Part shown: piece by piece, positions 1 through 5,892 of the stretch
Numbering within the stretch: the first letter of the stretch is position 1
Layout: each line of letters begins with the position of its first letter
Source of the DNA: Clostridia bacterium
Lineage (GTDB): Bacteria > Bacillota > Clostridia > Oscillospirales > Acutalibacteraceae
Assembly (NCBI GenBank): GCA_900766945.1
Contig: CAAFXD010000028.1
Coordinates: forward strand, 1 to 8,726
Length of the DNA: 8,726 nucleotides
Reading direction: 5' to 3'
Made by a program: the position numbers and the translations under genes
Notes under the pieces: model-generated
Database searches by the model: none
What the model was told of the DNA's origin: nothing
What the model saw: only the letters and a program-made list of their open reading frames with translations

Positions 1-389
1 AAAGAAGTTTCCTGCATAATGTCGCTGTAATAGGTTTTGATGGCTTCTAACGGAAAGGAATAGTAGAACGGCGCAACCGCGCTGACCGCATCAAAACCGC
101 TGTTTTCTGCCGCCTTCGCCATACGAATGGCGCTGTCCGTTGAAATAGCACCGACATGGGCAAATAAATTGCATTTGCCGCCGACATGCTTGCCGACAAC
201 GTGAAAGACCTCCATACGCTCCTCTTCTGTCAGCAAAAAGCCTTCCCCCGTACTGCCGCCGACATAAAGACCTGTCAGCCCTGCGTCAATACAGTGGTCT
301 GCAAGGACCTTTAATGCGTCGTAGTTTACACTGCCGTCCGCTGAAAAAGGGGTCATCAGTGCGGCGTACACACCTTGATAATTTTTCAT
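1..389 (-). CDS. nanA: N-acetylneuraminate lyase, N-terminal part (runs off the window)
   Basis: Class I aldolase of the DHDPS/NAL superfamily. N-acetylneuraminate lyase cleaves sialic acid to pyruvate and N-acetylmannosamine in the cytoplasm, the first committed step of sialic acid use. Only the first 129 codons are present. Seen here: MTPF near residues 12-15, the pyruvate-carboxylate-binding loop GGSTGE at 44-49, HVGAIST at 78-84 and GFDAVSAVAPFYYSF at 98-112. These closely follow the E. coli enzyme as I remember it; dihydrodipicolinate synthase would have GTTGE in the loop instead. The catalytic Tyr (YNIP motif) and the Schiff-base Lys lie beyond the window edge, so activity cannot be judged. 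The ATG overlaps the TGA of the preceding 82-residue gene (ATGA), with a GGAG site a few bases upstream, so it is probably translationally coupled. No other sialic acid gene is visible here; they could lie downstream. Substrate assignment is inferred from the motifs. Confidence 0.88.
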   Translation of the reverse strand, partial: MKNYQGVYAALMTPFSADGSVNYDALKVLADHCIDAGLTGLYVGGSTGEGFLLTEEERMEVFHVVGKHVGGKCNLFAHVGAISTDSAIRMAKAAENSGFDAVSAVAPFYYSFPLEAIKTYYSDIMQETS

Positions 390-634
390 ATTGTATTCTC
401 CGTTTCCTGTGCCTTTGCCGTTGTCAGTTTTGTGCCAACGCTTTCCAACAATTTATCGTTGTCCAAAACCAATTTTTCAAAGGCATAATTTGCAATTTTT
501 TTGTAATCCATTAAGGTACTGACATTTCTCACGCCGTATTTCTTTTGCACATGCTTGGCGCTTGCTGCAACCAGAGCCACCGTCGCCGTGGCGCACACGG
601 CACCGAAAAAATCAGACCATTTTTGTTTGCGCAT
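386..634 (-). CDS. 82-residue single-pass membrane protein of unknown function
   Basis: I do not recognise a family. The basic N-terminus (MRKQKW) is followed by a hydrophobic, Ala/Val-rich stretch at about residues 9-26, then a basic segment (KHVQKKYG), then a mostly polar, probably helical tail ending in TENTI. It looks like a small membrane-anchored protein with about 55 residues on one side. It is likely real and not a chance frame: a full AGGAGG site lies 9 nt before the ATG, inside the last codons of the DUF6873 gene, whose TAA directly abuts this ATG, and its own TGA overlaps the nanA start. Both junctions suggest coupled translation. The positive charges flank the hydrophobic segment on both sides, so topology is uncertain. 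Its job cannot be inferred from sequence alone. Confidence 0.78.
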   Translation of the reverse strand: MRKQKWSDFFGAVCATATVALVAASAKHVQKKYGVRNVSTLMDYKKIANYAFEKLVLDNDKLLESVGTKLTTAKAQETENTI

Positions 635-1393
635 TTATTTTTCCTCCTGTAACAGTGGAATTAAGCTGCCAATGTCCGTCAAAGGCGTTTTTTCAATACA
701 AATCGGGGTAATTCCGTAGTTTTGTAAAAAGGCTTTTATGGCGTCACCGTTGCGGTGTAAACAAATATCCCCTAAAAACAGCATTTCGGATTGGGAAAGC
801 ATAGTGCAACAGCCGCCGATAAAACCGTAGTGGAATCCCTGCAACAGAATGTCACCTTTTTCAAGTTGCAATACATCAAACCCGTTTTTTTGAAGGGTTT
901 TTGCAATGCCGTTATCGTCGGTCAACACAGCATTTTTCCGTATCGGGGCAACAGAACACTTCGTATAGCCCTGTTTACAGTTCAGTATAACATAATTCTG
1001 TGCATTTGCATATTGAAAAATAGAAATATCTACTGTTTTTTCATTGCAAAGGAAACGATTTTCACCGAGCTGTAAGGCATTGTACGGCACATCGGCAGGA
1101 TAGCCTTGCGAAGCGGTGCTTTCTCCGTAAGAAACACAAAAGCCGTGCGCTTGCAGTTTTGCAAAAAGTGCAGTTTGCGAACAGTCCAAAAAGAAACGGT
1201 TGTTTCCCATTGGACAAACTGCCAAATCCGCATGTGTTGCGAGATTTTTCGGTAGCGCGGCAATCGGTGCGGTATACAGCAGAGACAGACCGAGGGCATC
1301 TAATGCATCGGAAAAACCGCGTGCCCCCTCACCTACTATCAAAACCTTAGCCTGTCCCGTAGGCAAATAGGGTGTCAATACAGGGGTAAGCAT
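635..1393 (-). CDS. DUF6873 family protein (predicted GME fold)
   Basis: Uncharacterised protein of 252 residues, apparently cytosolic: no signal peptide or membrane segment is seen. The second half carries the pattern I associate with the clostridial DUF6873 family: KQGYTKC at 140-146, an AVLTDDNGI stretch at 155-163, GDILL at 180-184, GFIGGCC at 190-196, a LFLGD strand at 205-209 and a C-terminal DIGSL. The family is described as having the guanidino-group-modifying-enzyme (pentein) fold, but I do not see the canonical His and late catalytic Cys arrangement of arginine deiminases, so no reaction should be assumed. The protein is Cys-rich, with conserved-looking C146 and C195/C196. The ATG shares one base with the radA stop (TAATG), a coupling arrangement, and the 82-residue gene abuts its own stop. 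The family call comes from remembered sequence patterns. Confidence 0.8.
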   Translation of the reverse strand: MLTPVLTPYLPTGQAKVLIVGEGARGFSDALDALGLSLLYTAPIAALPKNLATHADLAVCPMGNNRFFLDCSQTALFAKLQAHGFCVSYGESTASQGYPADVPYNALQLGENRFLCNEKTVDISIFQYANAQNYVILNCKQGYTKCSVAPIRKNAVLTDDNGIAKTLQKNGFDVLQLEKGDILLQGFHYGFIGGCCTMLSQSEMLFLGDICLHRNGDAIKAFLQNYGITPICIEKTPLTDIGSLIPLLQEEK

Positions 1394-2769
1394 TAAATAA
1401 TCGCCTCAAATGCCTGGCGGATATTGCTGACGCCGACAACCTCAATATTCGCTTTCAAATTCGATTTGATTTTCAGTAAATTATACCGCGGCACAACGCA
1501 TTTTTTAAAGCCTAATTTTTCCGCCTCGCGAATTCGCTGTTCGCACGCGCTGACGGCGCGAATCTCGCCGCCTAAGCCGATTTCGCCGAATGCGAGTACA
1601 TCCTCGGGCACAGGAACATCTTTCAACCCCGAAACAATGGCAAGCGCCACAGATAAATCACAGGCAGGCTCGTCGATTTTTAAGCCGCCGACGATGTTCA
1701 CATAGCAATCCATATTCCCGACGAAGTATCCTGCCCGTTTTTCGAGAACAGCCAACAGCATAGACATTCGACCGTAATCCACACCCGTTGCCATACGGCG
1801 CGGGGTGCCGAATCCCGTGGGTGTCACTAAACTTTGCACTTCGGCCAAGATTGGGCGAGACCCCTCCATAATACAGGCAACACAGACACCCGAAACATTT
1901 TTCGGTCTGCCGGAAAGGAGCATCATCGACGGATTTTCGACCTCATAAAGGCCTTTGTCTTCCATTTCAAACACGCCGATTTCATTTGTTGAACCATAAC
2001 GGTTTTTCACGGCGCGCAGAATGCGGTAAGAAAAATTGCGGTCACCCTCTAAATATAACACGGCGTCCACAATGTGTTCCAGCACCTTAGGCCCTGCAAT
2101 GTTGCCGTCTTTGTTGACATGACCGACAATAACAATCGGAATGTTCAGCGTTTTTGCTGTGCGCATAAACAGGTTGGTGGTTTCGCGCACCTGTGTGATA
2201 CTGCCAAAGGAAGAATTCAATTCAGGGATATTCATGGTCTGAATGGAGTCTATCATCACAATATCCGGTTTTTCTGCCGCAATGGTTTCGCAGATATACT
2301 GCGCGTCGGTTTCGCAAAGCAAAGAAAGGTTGTCCGTTGTTACACCAAGGCGGGATGCCCGCAGTTTTAATTGGTGCGCCGACTCCTCACCGGAAACATA
2401 TAATATAGACATACTTTTCCCCAAATGTTCACAAATCTGCAACAGCAAGGTGGACTTACCAATTCCGGGGTCACCGCTTAAAAGCACCAAAGAGCCTTTA
2501 ACAAGTCCGCCGCCGAGCACGCGGTTGAGTTCGCGAAGCCCCGTGTCAAATCGGTGTTCGGTATTCGCGGAAATTTCGCTTAACTTTTGCACCGATGCGC
2601 GATTTTCATAGCGAATTGTACGGTTTTTCTTTTGTGTGCCTGTCTCCACCGCACGCACTTCCTCCTCCATCGTATTCCATTCCTGACAGGCAGGGCATTG
2701 CCCGAACCACTTGGAGGTCTCGTGCCCGCAGGCAGAACAAACATAGACCGATTTTGTTTTCAATGCCAT
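1393..2769 (-). CDS. radA: DNA repair protein RadA (Sms)
   Basis: RecA-like ATPase that promotes branch migration and processing of recombination intermediates during DNA repair and, in naturally competent bacteria, transformation. The full-length form, 458 residues, shows all expected parts. A C4 zinc finger uses C11, C14, C25 and C28. Walker A is GDPGIGKST at 99-107 and Walker B is IVMID at 170-174. The RadA-specific motif is KNRYGS at 255-260, a Tyr variant of the usual KNRFG. The C-terminal Lon-like domain ends with the typical FGEIGLGGEIRAV stretch. The start is supported by an AAGGAAG purine run upstream and by the CSAC finger lying where it normally does. It follows the amidase by 16 nt and overlaps the DUF6873 start. 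In many Firmicutes radA sits with clpC and disA; here it does not. Confidence 0.98.
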   Translation of the reverse strand: MALKTKSVYVCSACGHETSKWFGQCPACQEWNTMEEEVRAVETGTQKKNRTIRYENRASVQKLSEISANTEHRFDTGLRELNRVLGGGLVKGSLVLLSGDPGIGKSTLLLQICEHLGKSMSILYVSGEESAHQLKLRASRLGVTTDNLSLLCETDAQYICETIAAEKPDIVMIDSIQTMNIPELNSSFGSITQVRETTNLFMRTAKTLNIPIVIVGHVNKDGNIAGPKVLEHIVDAVLYLEGDRNFSYRILRAVKNRYGSTNEIGVFEMEDKGLYEVENPSMMLLSGRPKNVSGVCVACIMEGSRPILAEVQSLVTPTGFGTPRRMATGVDYGRMSMLLAVLEKRAGYFVGNMDCYVNIVGGLKIDEPACDLSVALAIVSGLKDVPVPEDVLAFGEIGLGGEIRAVSACEQRIREAEKLGFKKCVVPRYNLLKIKSNLKANIEVVGVSNIRQAFEAII

Positions 2770-2785
2770 TTTTCTTCTTCCTTGT

Positions 2786-3493
2786 TTACGAATTCATATA
2801 TTCCAAAATACCCAAAGCAACAGAAAACGCAAGTTGCTTTTGGTATGCATCGTCTTTGAGTTTCGCGGTTTCCTGCGGATTGGACAAAAAACCGCATTCC
2901 ACTAAAACGGCTGTTTTTTTCGCATAATACAGCAGATAAATCGAACTGCCCGATTTTTTAATAATGCGTTTATTTTCAGGTTGTAAGGTGTTTACAACCG
3001 ATTTTTGAATACAGTCTGCAAGCGCGGCGCTCGAAGTCGTGTTCGGGGAATAAAATACCTGTGTACCCCATTGAGAACTGCTTTCGTACTTATTTTGGTG
3101 AATGCTGACAAACACCGCGTTGTCGGTCTCCTCCATAATTTTCATACGATTATGGATGTCCGAAACCTTTCGTTCGCGCGTGGTGTCCGCATCCAAACTG
3201 TGAATGGAGTCCTCCGTTGTGCGCGTCATGGCCGTTTCAATACCGAAAACTTGCAGTTGTGCTTCCAAATACTTTGCAATTTGTAAGTTGATAAGCTGTT
3301 CCACCGTGCCGTCGGCAGCAACCGCACCGCCGTCCTCCCCGCCGTGGCCTGCGTCAATAATCACAACGGTTTCCTTCTTCGGCGCCGACGCATTGGTAGG
3401 TTGCGCACTGCGGTAGACATAGGTATAAAAAAGCAAGCAGAATGCAAGAATAAATCCTGCCGCACTGAGTTTGAACAACTGTATTTTGCGCAT
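2786..3493 (-). CDS. N-acetylmuramoyl-L-alanine amidase, CwlD-type (Amidase_3)
   Basis: Zinc amidase that cleaves the bond between N-acetylmuramic acid and L-alanine in peptidoglycan. With the chosen start it has 235 residues, close to Bacillus CwlD. A hydrophobic signal anchor lies at about residues 9-27, followed by a short linker and the catalytic domain: IDAGHGGEDGG at 46-56 (H50), a Glu in the TVEQLINL region (E65), SIHQN at 130-134 (H132) and the catalytic VECGFLSNP at 198-206 (E199). H50, E65 and H132 are the expected zinc ligands. The frame stays open upstream to a TTG at 3562, but that TTG is the -35 box of the promoter described separately, so ATG at 3493, preceded by GGGGTGG, is preferred. 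CwlD acts in spore cortex muramic-lactam formation, but the vegetative-type promoter and the radA operon leave a general wall role possible. The CwlD subtype is an inference. Confidence 0.93.
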   Translation of the reverse strand: MRKIQLFKLSAAGFILAFCLLFYTYVYRSAQPTNASAPKKETVVIIDAGHGGEDGGAVAADGTVEQLINLQIAKYLEAQLQVFGIETAMTRTTEDSIHSLDADTTRERKVSDIHNRMKIMEETDNAVFVSIHQNKYESSSQWGTQVFYSPNTTSSAALADCIQKSVVNTLQPENKRIIKKSGSSIYLLYYAKKTAVLVECGFLSNPQETAKLKDDAYQKQLAFSVALGILEYMNS

Positions 3494-3497
3494 TTTA

Positions 3498-3504
3498 CCA
3501 CCCC
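3498..3504 (-). promoter_or_regulatory. Ribosome binding site of the amidase gene
   Basis: The minus strand reads GGGGTGG four bases before ATG at 3493. It resembles the GGTG end of the extended Shine-Dalgarno consensus and not the AGGAGG used by neighbouring genes, so it is a fair but not strong site. It matters because it decides the start: the longer reading frame begins upstream of the mapped promoter elements and would not be on the transcript. Confidence 0.6.
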
Positions 3505-3533
3505 ATAGTATATATGAGGCTGTCACATGAAAT

Positions 3534-3562
3534 ATTATAAAGCATTTCATACGGTTTGGCAA
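3534..3562 (-). promoter_or_regulatory. Sigma-A promoter of the amidase-radA-DUF6873-82aa-nanA operon
   Basis: On the minus strand there is a -35 box TTGCCA (3562-3557), a 17-nt spacer and a consensus -10 box TATAAT (3539-3534). Transcription would start near 3527, giving a leader of about 34 nt before the amidase ATG at 3493. The -35 box follows directly on the U-run of the tsf terminator, so the two transcription units are separated with no spare bases. No operator-like inverted repeat is evident next to it. A housekeeping-sigma promoter does not suggest sporulation-only expression of the amidase. Confidence 0.88.
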
Positions 3563-3593
3563 GAAAAAAGCACATCGGTTTCCCGATGTGCTT
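3563..3593 (-). terminator. Rho-independent terminator of rpsB-tsf
   Basis: In minus-strand RNA an 11-bp perfect stem AAGCACATCGG/CCGATGTGCTT has a GAAA tetraloop and is followed by a run of U. The stem occupies 3568-3593 and the U-run covers about 3564-3569, partly pairing at the stem base. It lies about 25 nt after the tsf stop codon. The U-run is only on the low-coordinate side, so it works for minus-strand transcription. Confidence 0.93.
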
Positions 3594-3618
3594 CCAATAA
3601 ACTCTTACAAAACTTGCC

Positions 3619-4719
3619 TTATTTCAGCATGCTTGCGATTTCAGCCGCGAAATCGTCTTCTTTCTTCTCAATGCCTTCGCCCTTTTCAAAACGGACAAAA
3701 CTTGCAACCTTGATTTCAGCGCCGAATTCTTTCGCAACGGACTGAACATAACCTGCAACCGTACCGTCAAAAAGGTCAGAACGGACAAATGTCTGTTCCA
3801 TAAGACAAATTTCTTTGATTTGTTTGGAAAGACGGCCCTGAACAAGACCGACAAAGATTTTATTTTCAGAAATTTCATCCTTATGAGAAATTGCGATTTC
3901 TGCAAGCGTAGCATAGGCCTCTTTTGAAATGAAGTTTACAAAATTCTTTCTCTGTTTCTGGTCGAGACCCTCATAAACAGCGGTATCCTCTGCACTCCAT
4001 TTACCCGCTTTTGCTTCGTCAATAAGGCTGTTCAGAATCGGAATCGGAAGCGAGTCGGGTTTATTCAATGCACTGTCGATTGTGATGGATTTCATCTTCG
4101 CAAGTTCGTCAGCAGAAATTGCATCTTGAGACAAATATTCAGGGTTCATAGCGGCAATCTGCATTGCAATATTTTTACCCATAGCCGCAAACTCGGCCTT
4201 TGCAGCAGTCGCGTCATCCGTATCAAAACTTACCATAACGCCAACTGTTCCGCCGGCATGGATATAAGTTGCAACATGGCCTTCTGCCAAAGCAAATCTG
4301 CGGATTTTCATATTTTCGCGCAGAGCCAAGAAAACTTCCTGCACTTCTTCTTCGACGGTTTTGTCAGAGCCAACTGCTTTTACTTTCAGCAAAGCGTCCA
4401 CATCAGCAGGTTTTGCCGCAACAACGGTTTTTGCAACCTTGTTTGCAAGCGCAACAAAGGGCTCGCCTTTTGCAACGAAGTCGGTTTCGCAGTTGATTTC
4501 GACCAAAGCACCGCAAGCCGCGTCGCTGTATGCGGCAACAACGCCTTCCGCCGCAACTCTGCTGGCTTTCTTCGCAGCAGAAGCCAAACCTTTTTCTCTC
4601 AAAATTTCAATAGCCTTGTCCATATCGCCGTCGGATTCAACAAGTGCTTTTTTACAATCCATCATACCGACGCCGGTTTTTTCACGAAGCGCCTGCACAT
4701 CTTTTGCGGTAAATGCCAT
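3619..4719 (-). CDS. tsf: Translation elongation factor Ts, expanded form
   Basis: EF-Ts is the cytosolic guanine nucleotide exchange factor for EF-Tu. The N-terminal UBA-like region is clear (LREKTGVGMMDCKKAL at 11-26), as is the core TDFV at 79-82, whose Asp-Phe pair inserts into EF-Tu. Subdomain N and C landmarks follow (NIAMQIAAMNPEY at 183-195, VQGRLSKQIKEICL near 293-306, VRFEKGEGIEKKEDDFAAE near the end). At 366 residues it is well above the usual 280-310. From PEY to the QGR motif there are about 100 residues, against about 40 in E. coli as I recall it, so about 60 extra residues lie roughly between 210 and 290, where the coiled-coil module sits. The frame is intact and the flanks align, so this is not a frameshift. 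The start is set by AGGAGG 8 nt upstream. It lies 70 nt after rpsB and before a strong terminator. Confidence 0.97.
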   Translation of the reverse strand: MAFTAKDVQALREKTGVGMMDCKKALVESDGDMDKAIEILREKGLASAAKKASRVAAEGVVAAYSDAACGALVEINCETDFVAKGEPFVALANKVAKTVVAAKPADVDALLKVKAVGSDKTVEEEVQEVFLALRENMKIRRFALAEGHVATYIHAGGTVGVMVSFDTDDATAAKAEFAAMGKNIAMQIAAMNPEYLSQDAISADELAKMKSITIDSALNKPDSLPIPILNSLIDEAKAGKWSAEDTAVYEGLDQKQRKNFVNFISKEAYATLAEIAISHKDEISENKIFVGLVQGRLSKQIKEICLMEQTFVRSDLFDGTVAGYVQSVAKEFGAEIKVASFVRFEKGEGIEKKEDDFAAEIASMLK

Positions 4720-4748
4720 AAAAAATTCCTCCTAATCTGTTTTGAAAG

Positions 4749-4778
4749 TATGCCCGCACCGTTAAAAGCGCGGGCATA
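4749..4778. other. GC-rich hairpin between rpsB and tsf
   Basis: The 9-bp arms TATGCCCGC (4749-4757) and GCGGGCATA (4770-4778) pair perfectly, and two further inner pairs (one wobble) are possible. In rpsB-tsf mRNA the hairpin is followed by CUUUC with no long U-run, so it is unlikely to be a full terminator in that direction; it may be an attenuator, RNase processing site or stabilising stem. On the plus strand a six-T run follows after two bases, so it has the shape of a terminator for antisense transcription. Confidence 0.7.
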
Positions 4779-4789
4779 TGTTTTTTGCA

Positions 4790-5530
4790 TTATTCAGCAA
4801 CAGCTTCCTCTGCGGGAGCTTCTTCTTCGACTGCCGCGGCACCCTGCATACCCTGTCTGCCTTCGATAACAGCATCCGCCATAGCGCCTGCAATCAGTTT
4901 GACAGCGCGGATAGCGTCATCGTTACCGGGGATAACATAGTCGATTTCATCGGGGTCGCAGTTGGTGTCAACGATAGCGATAATCGGAATACCGAGTTTC
5001 TTTGCCTCTGCAACGGCGATTCTTTCTTTGCGCGGGTCAACAATGAACATAGCAGCGGGCTGCTTTTTCATTTCGGTGATACCGCCCATGAATTTTTCGA
5101 GCTTTTCAATTTCCAAATCAAGCTTTGCGGCTTCTTTCTTCGGCAAAATGTCGAAAGTGCCGTCGGCTTTCATGGCTTGAAGCTGACCGAGTCTCTTAAT
5201 TCTTCTTTTAATGGTGCTGAAATTGGTAAGCATACCGCCGAGCCAACGCGCGTTGACATACGGCATACCGCAACGCTGTGCTTCTTCCTTAATGGAGTCC
5301 TGCGCCTGTTTTTTGGTACCGACGAACAGGATTTCGTCACCTTCTGCCGCGATGTCGCGTACAAACATATACGCTTCTTCGAGTTTTTTCACGGTTTTCT
5401 GCAAATCAATGATGTAGATACCGTTTCTTTCGGTGAAGATGTACTCCGCCATTTTGGGGTTCCATCTTCTGGTCTGGTGACCGAAGTGTACGCCTGCTTC
5501 GAGCAGTTGTTTCATGGATACGACTGACAT
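4790..5530 (-). CDS. rpsB: 30S ribosomal protein S2
   Basis: Small-subunit ribosomal protein S2, needed for late assembly of the 30S head and binding of protein S1 where present. The 246-residue product matches the family in length and sequence: LEAGVHFGHQTRRWNPKM at about 10-27, GIYIIDLQKT, FVGTKKQAQD, RWLGGMLTNFSTIKRRI and the C-terminal DTNCDPDEIDYVIPGNDDA region. It ends in an Ala/Glu-rich acidic tail, common in Firmicutes and Actinobacteria. The start is fixed by AAGGAGG eight bases before ATG at 5530. It is first in the rpsB-tsf operon behind its own promoter and a leader of about 95 nt that may carry autoregulatory structure. Confidence 0.99.
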   Translation of the reverse strand: MSVVSMKQLLEAGVHFGHQTRRWNPKMAEYIFTERNGIYIIDLQKTVKKLEEAYMFVRDIAAEGDEILFVGTKKQAQDSIKEEAQRCGMPYVNARWLGGMLTNFSTIKRRIKRLGQLQAMKADGTFDILPKKEAAKLDLEIEKLEKFMGGITEMKKQPAAMFIVDPRKERIAVAEAKKLGIPIIAIVDTNCDPDEIDYVIPGNDDAIRAVKLIAGAMADAVIEGRQGMQGAAAVEEEAPAEEAVAE

Positions 5531-5627
5531 AAAAAATTCCTCCTTATTTTTGCCGCCGCACAGTTCCTCTTACCGACAAGACATAAAATGCAATTTTGTC
5601 GGAATCCCCGTGCGTGTGAATTGCGAT
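5531..5627 (-). promoter_or_regulatory. rpsB leader with stem-loop
   Basis: From the predicted start near 5627-5624 to the rpsB ATG there are about 95 untranslated bases. They contain a hairpin with 7-bp arms CCGACAA (5602-5596) and UUGUCGG (5579-5573) around a 16-base loop. The loop also has an AAAAU/AUUUU complementarity that could form a competing inner helix. The ribosome site AAGGAGG lies at 5545-5539. S2 represses its own mRNA in E. coli, so a protein-binding leader is plausible, but this structure does not match a leader class I know. Confidence 0.5.
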
Positions 5628-5630
5628 AGC

Positions 5631-5659
5631 ATTATACCACCCGCATTTGAATATTGCAA
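5631..5659 (-). promoter_or_regulatory. Sigma-A promoter of rpsB-tsf, extended -10
   Basis: The minus strand reads TTGCAA (5659-5654), a 17-nt spacer and TATAAT (5636-5631). The TATAAT is preceded by TGG, which gives the extended -10 motif TGnTATAAT. The start is expected near 5627-5624. This near-consensus layout fits strong growth-related expression of ribosomal genes. The -35 box lies only 10 bases beyond the DUF3006 stop codon. Confidence 0.9.
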
Positions 5660-5664
5660 GGGTT

Positions 5665-5683
5665 TTTTCTCAATCTGAGAAAA
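5665..5683. other. A/T-rich hairpin over the DUF3006 stop codon
   Basis: The 8-bp arms TTTTCTCA (5665-5672) and TGAGAAAA (5676-5683) surround a 3-nt loop and include the TGA stop of the DUF3006 gene. On the minus strand the stem is followed by A and C, not U, so it is not an intrinsic terminator for the ygiQ block. On the plus strand it is followed by TATTTTTTT. It might protect the 3' end of the message or weakly stop antisense transcription. Confidence 0.45.
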
Positions 5684-5891
5684 TATTTTTTTGAAGCTGA
5701 AACAGTTTTGCTTTACGCGCGGCGGTTTTTGCTTCGTCTACATAGTAATTTCCGTCCGCATCCACAAGAACCACGCTCCCCTCGGATACAGGAGAGACAA
5801 ACACTGTAAGCGGTACTTGCAGAAATGTTTTATTGTCTCTTTCTAAAATAACTAAATCATTTTCAAGGCGGTCAACAATAAAAGTTTCCAT
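5670..5891 (-). CDS. DUF3006 domain-containing protein
   Basis: Small cytosolic-looking protein of 73 residues with the DUF3006 pattern: it opens METFIVDRLENDLVILERD, continues with a LQVPLTVFVSPVSEGSVVLVD stretch consistent with a short beta-rich domain, and ends in a basic helix (AKTAARKAKLFQLQ) at about 53-66. The family is uncharacterised and is often encoded next to ComEC/Rec2-like metallo-beta-lactamase proteins in Firmicutes. That is the arrangement here: the start lies one base after the MBL stop, with a GGAGA site in the end of that gene. It may modulate or bind the MBL partner or nucleic acid; neither is shown. It has no signal peptide, which sits oddly with a partner predicted to act outside the membrane. 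Confidence 0.88.
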   Translation of the reverse strand: METFIVDRLENDLVILERDNKTFLQVPLTVFVSPVSEGSVVLVDADGNYYVDEAKTAARKAKLFQLQKNIFSD

Positions 5892-5892
5892 T

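Noticed and set aside
1..389. Dihydrodipicolinate synthase (DapA) for the partial aldolase
   Set aside because: The loop reads GGSTGE, not GTTGE, and the GFDAVSAVAPFYYSF stretch follows N-acetylneuraminate lyase.
2786..3562. A 258-residue version of the amidase starting at TTG 3562
   Set aside because: The TTG is the -35 box of the promoter and the extra residues precede the signal anchor. ATG 3493 has a ribosome site and gives a normal N-terminus.
4126..5527. Two long plus-strand reading frames (about 247 and 249 residues) opposite tsf and rpsB
   Set aside because: They are antisense to two certain, highly conserved genes, are Phe/Cys-rich with no recognisable domain, and lack ribosome sites. 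They are by-products of codon use in the real genes.
5665..5683. Intrinsic terminator for the ygiQ-MBL-DUF3006 block
   Set aside because: In minus-strand RNA the stem is A/U-rich and followed by A and C, so it lacks the U-run needed.
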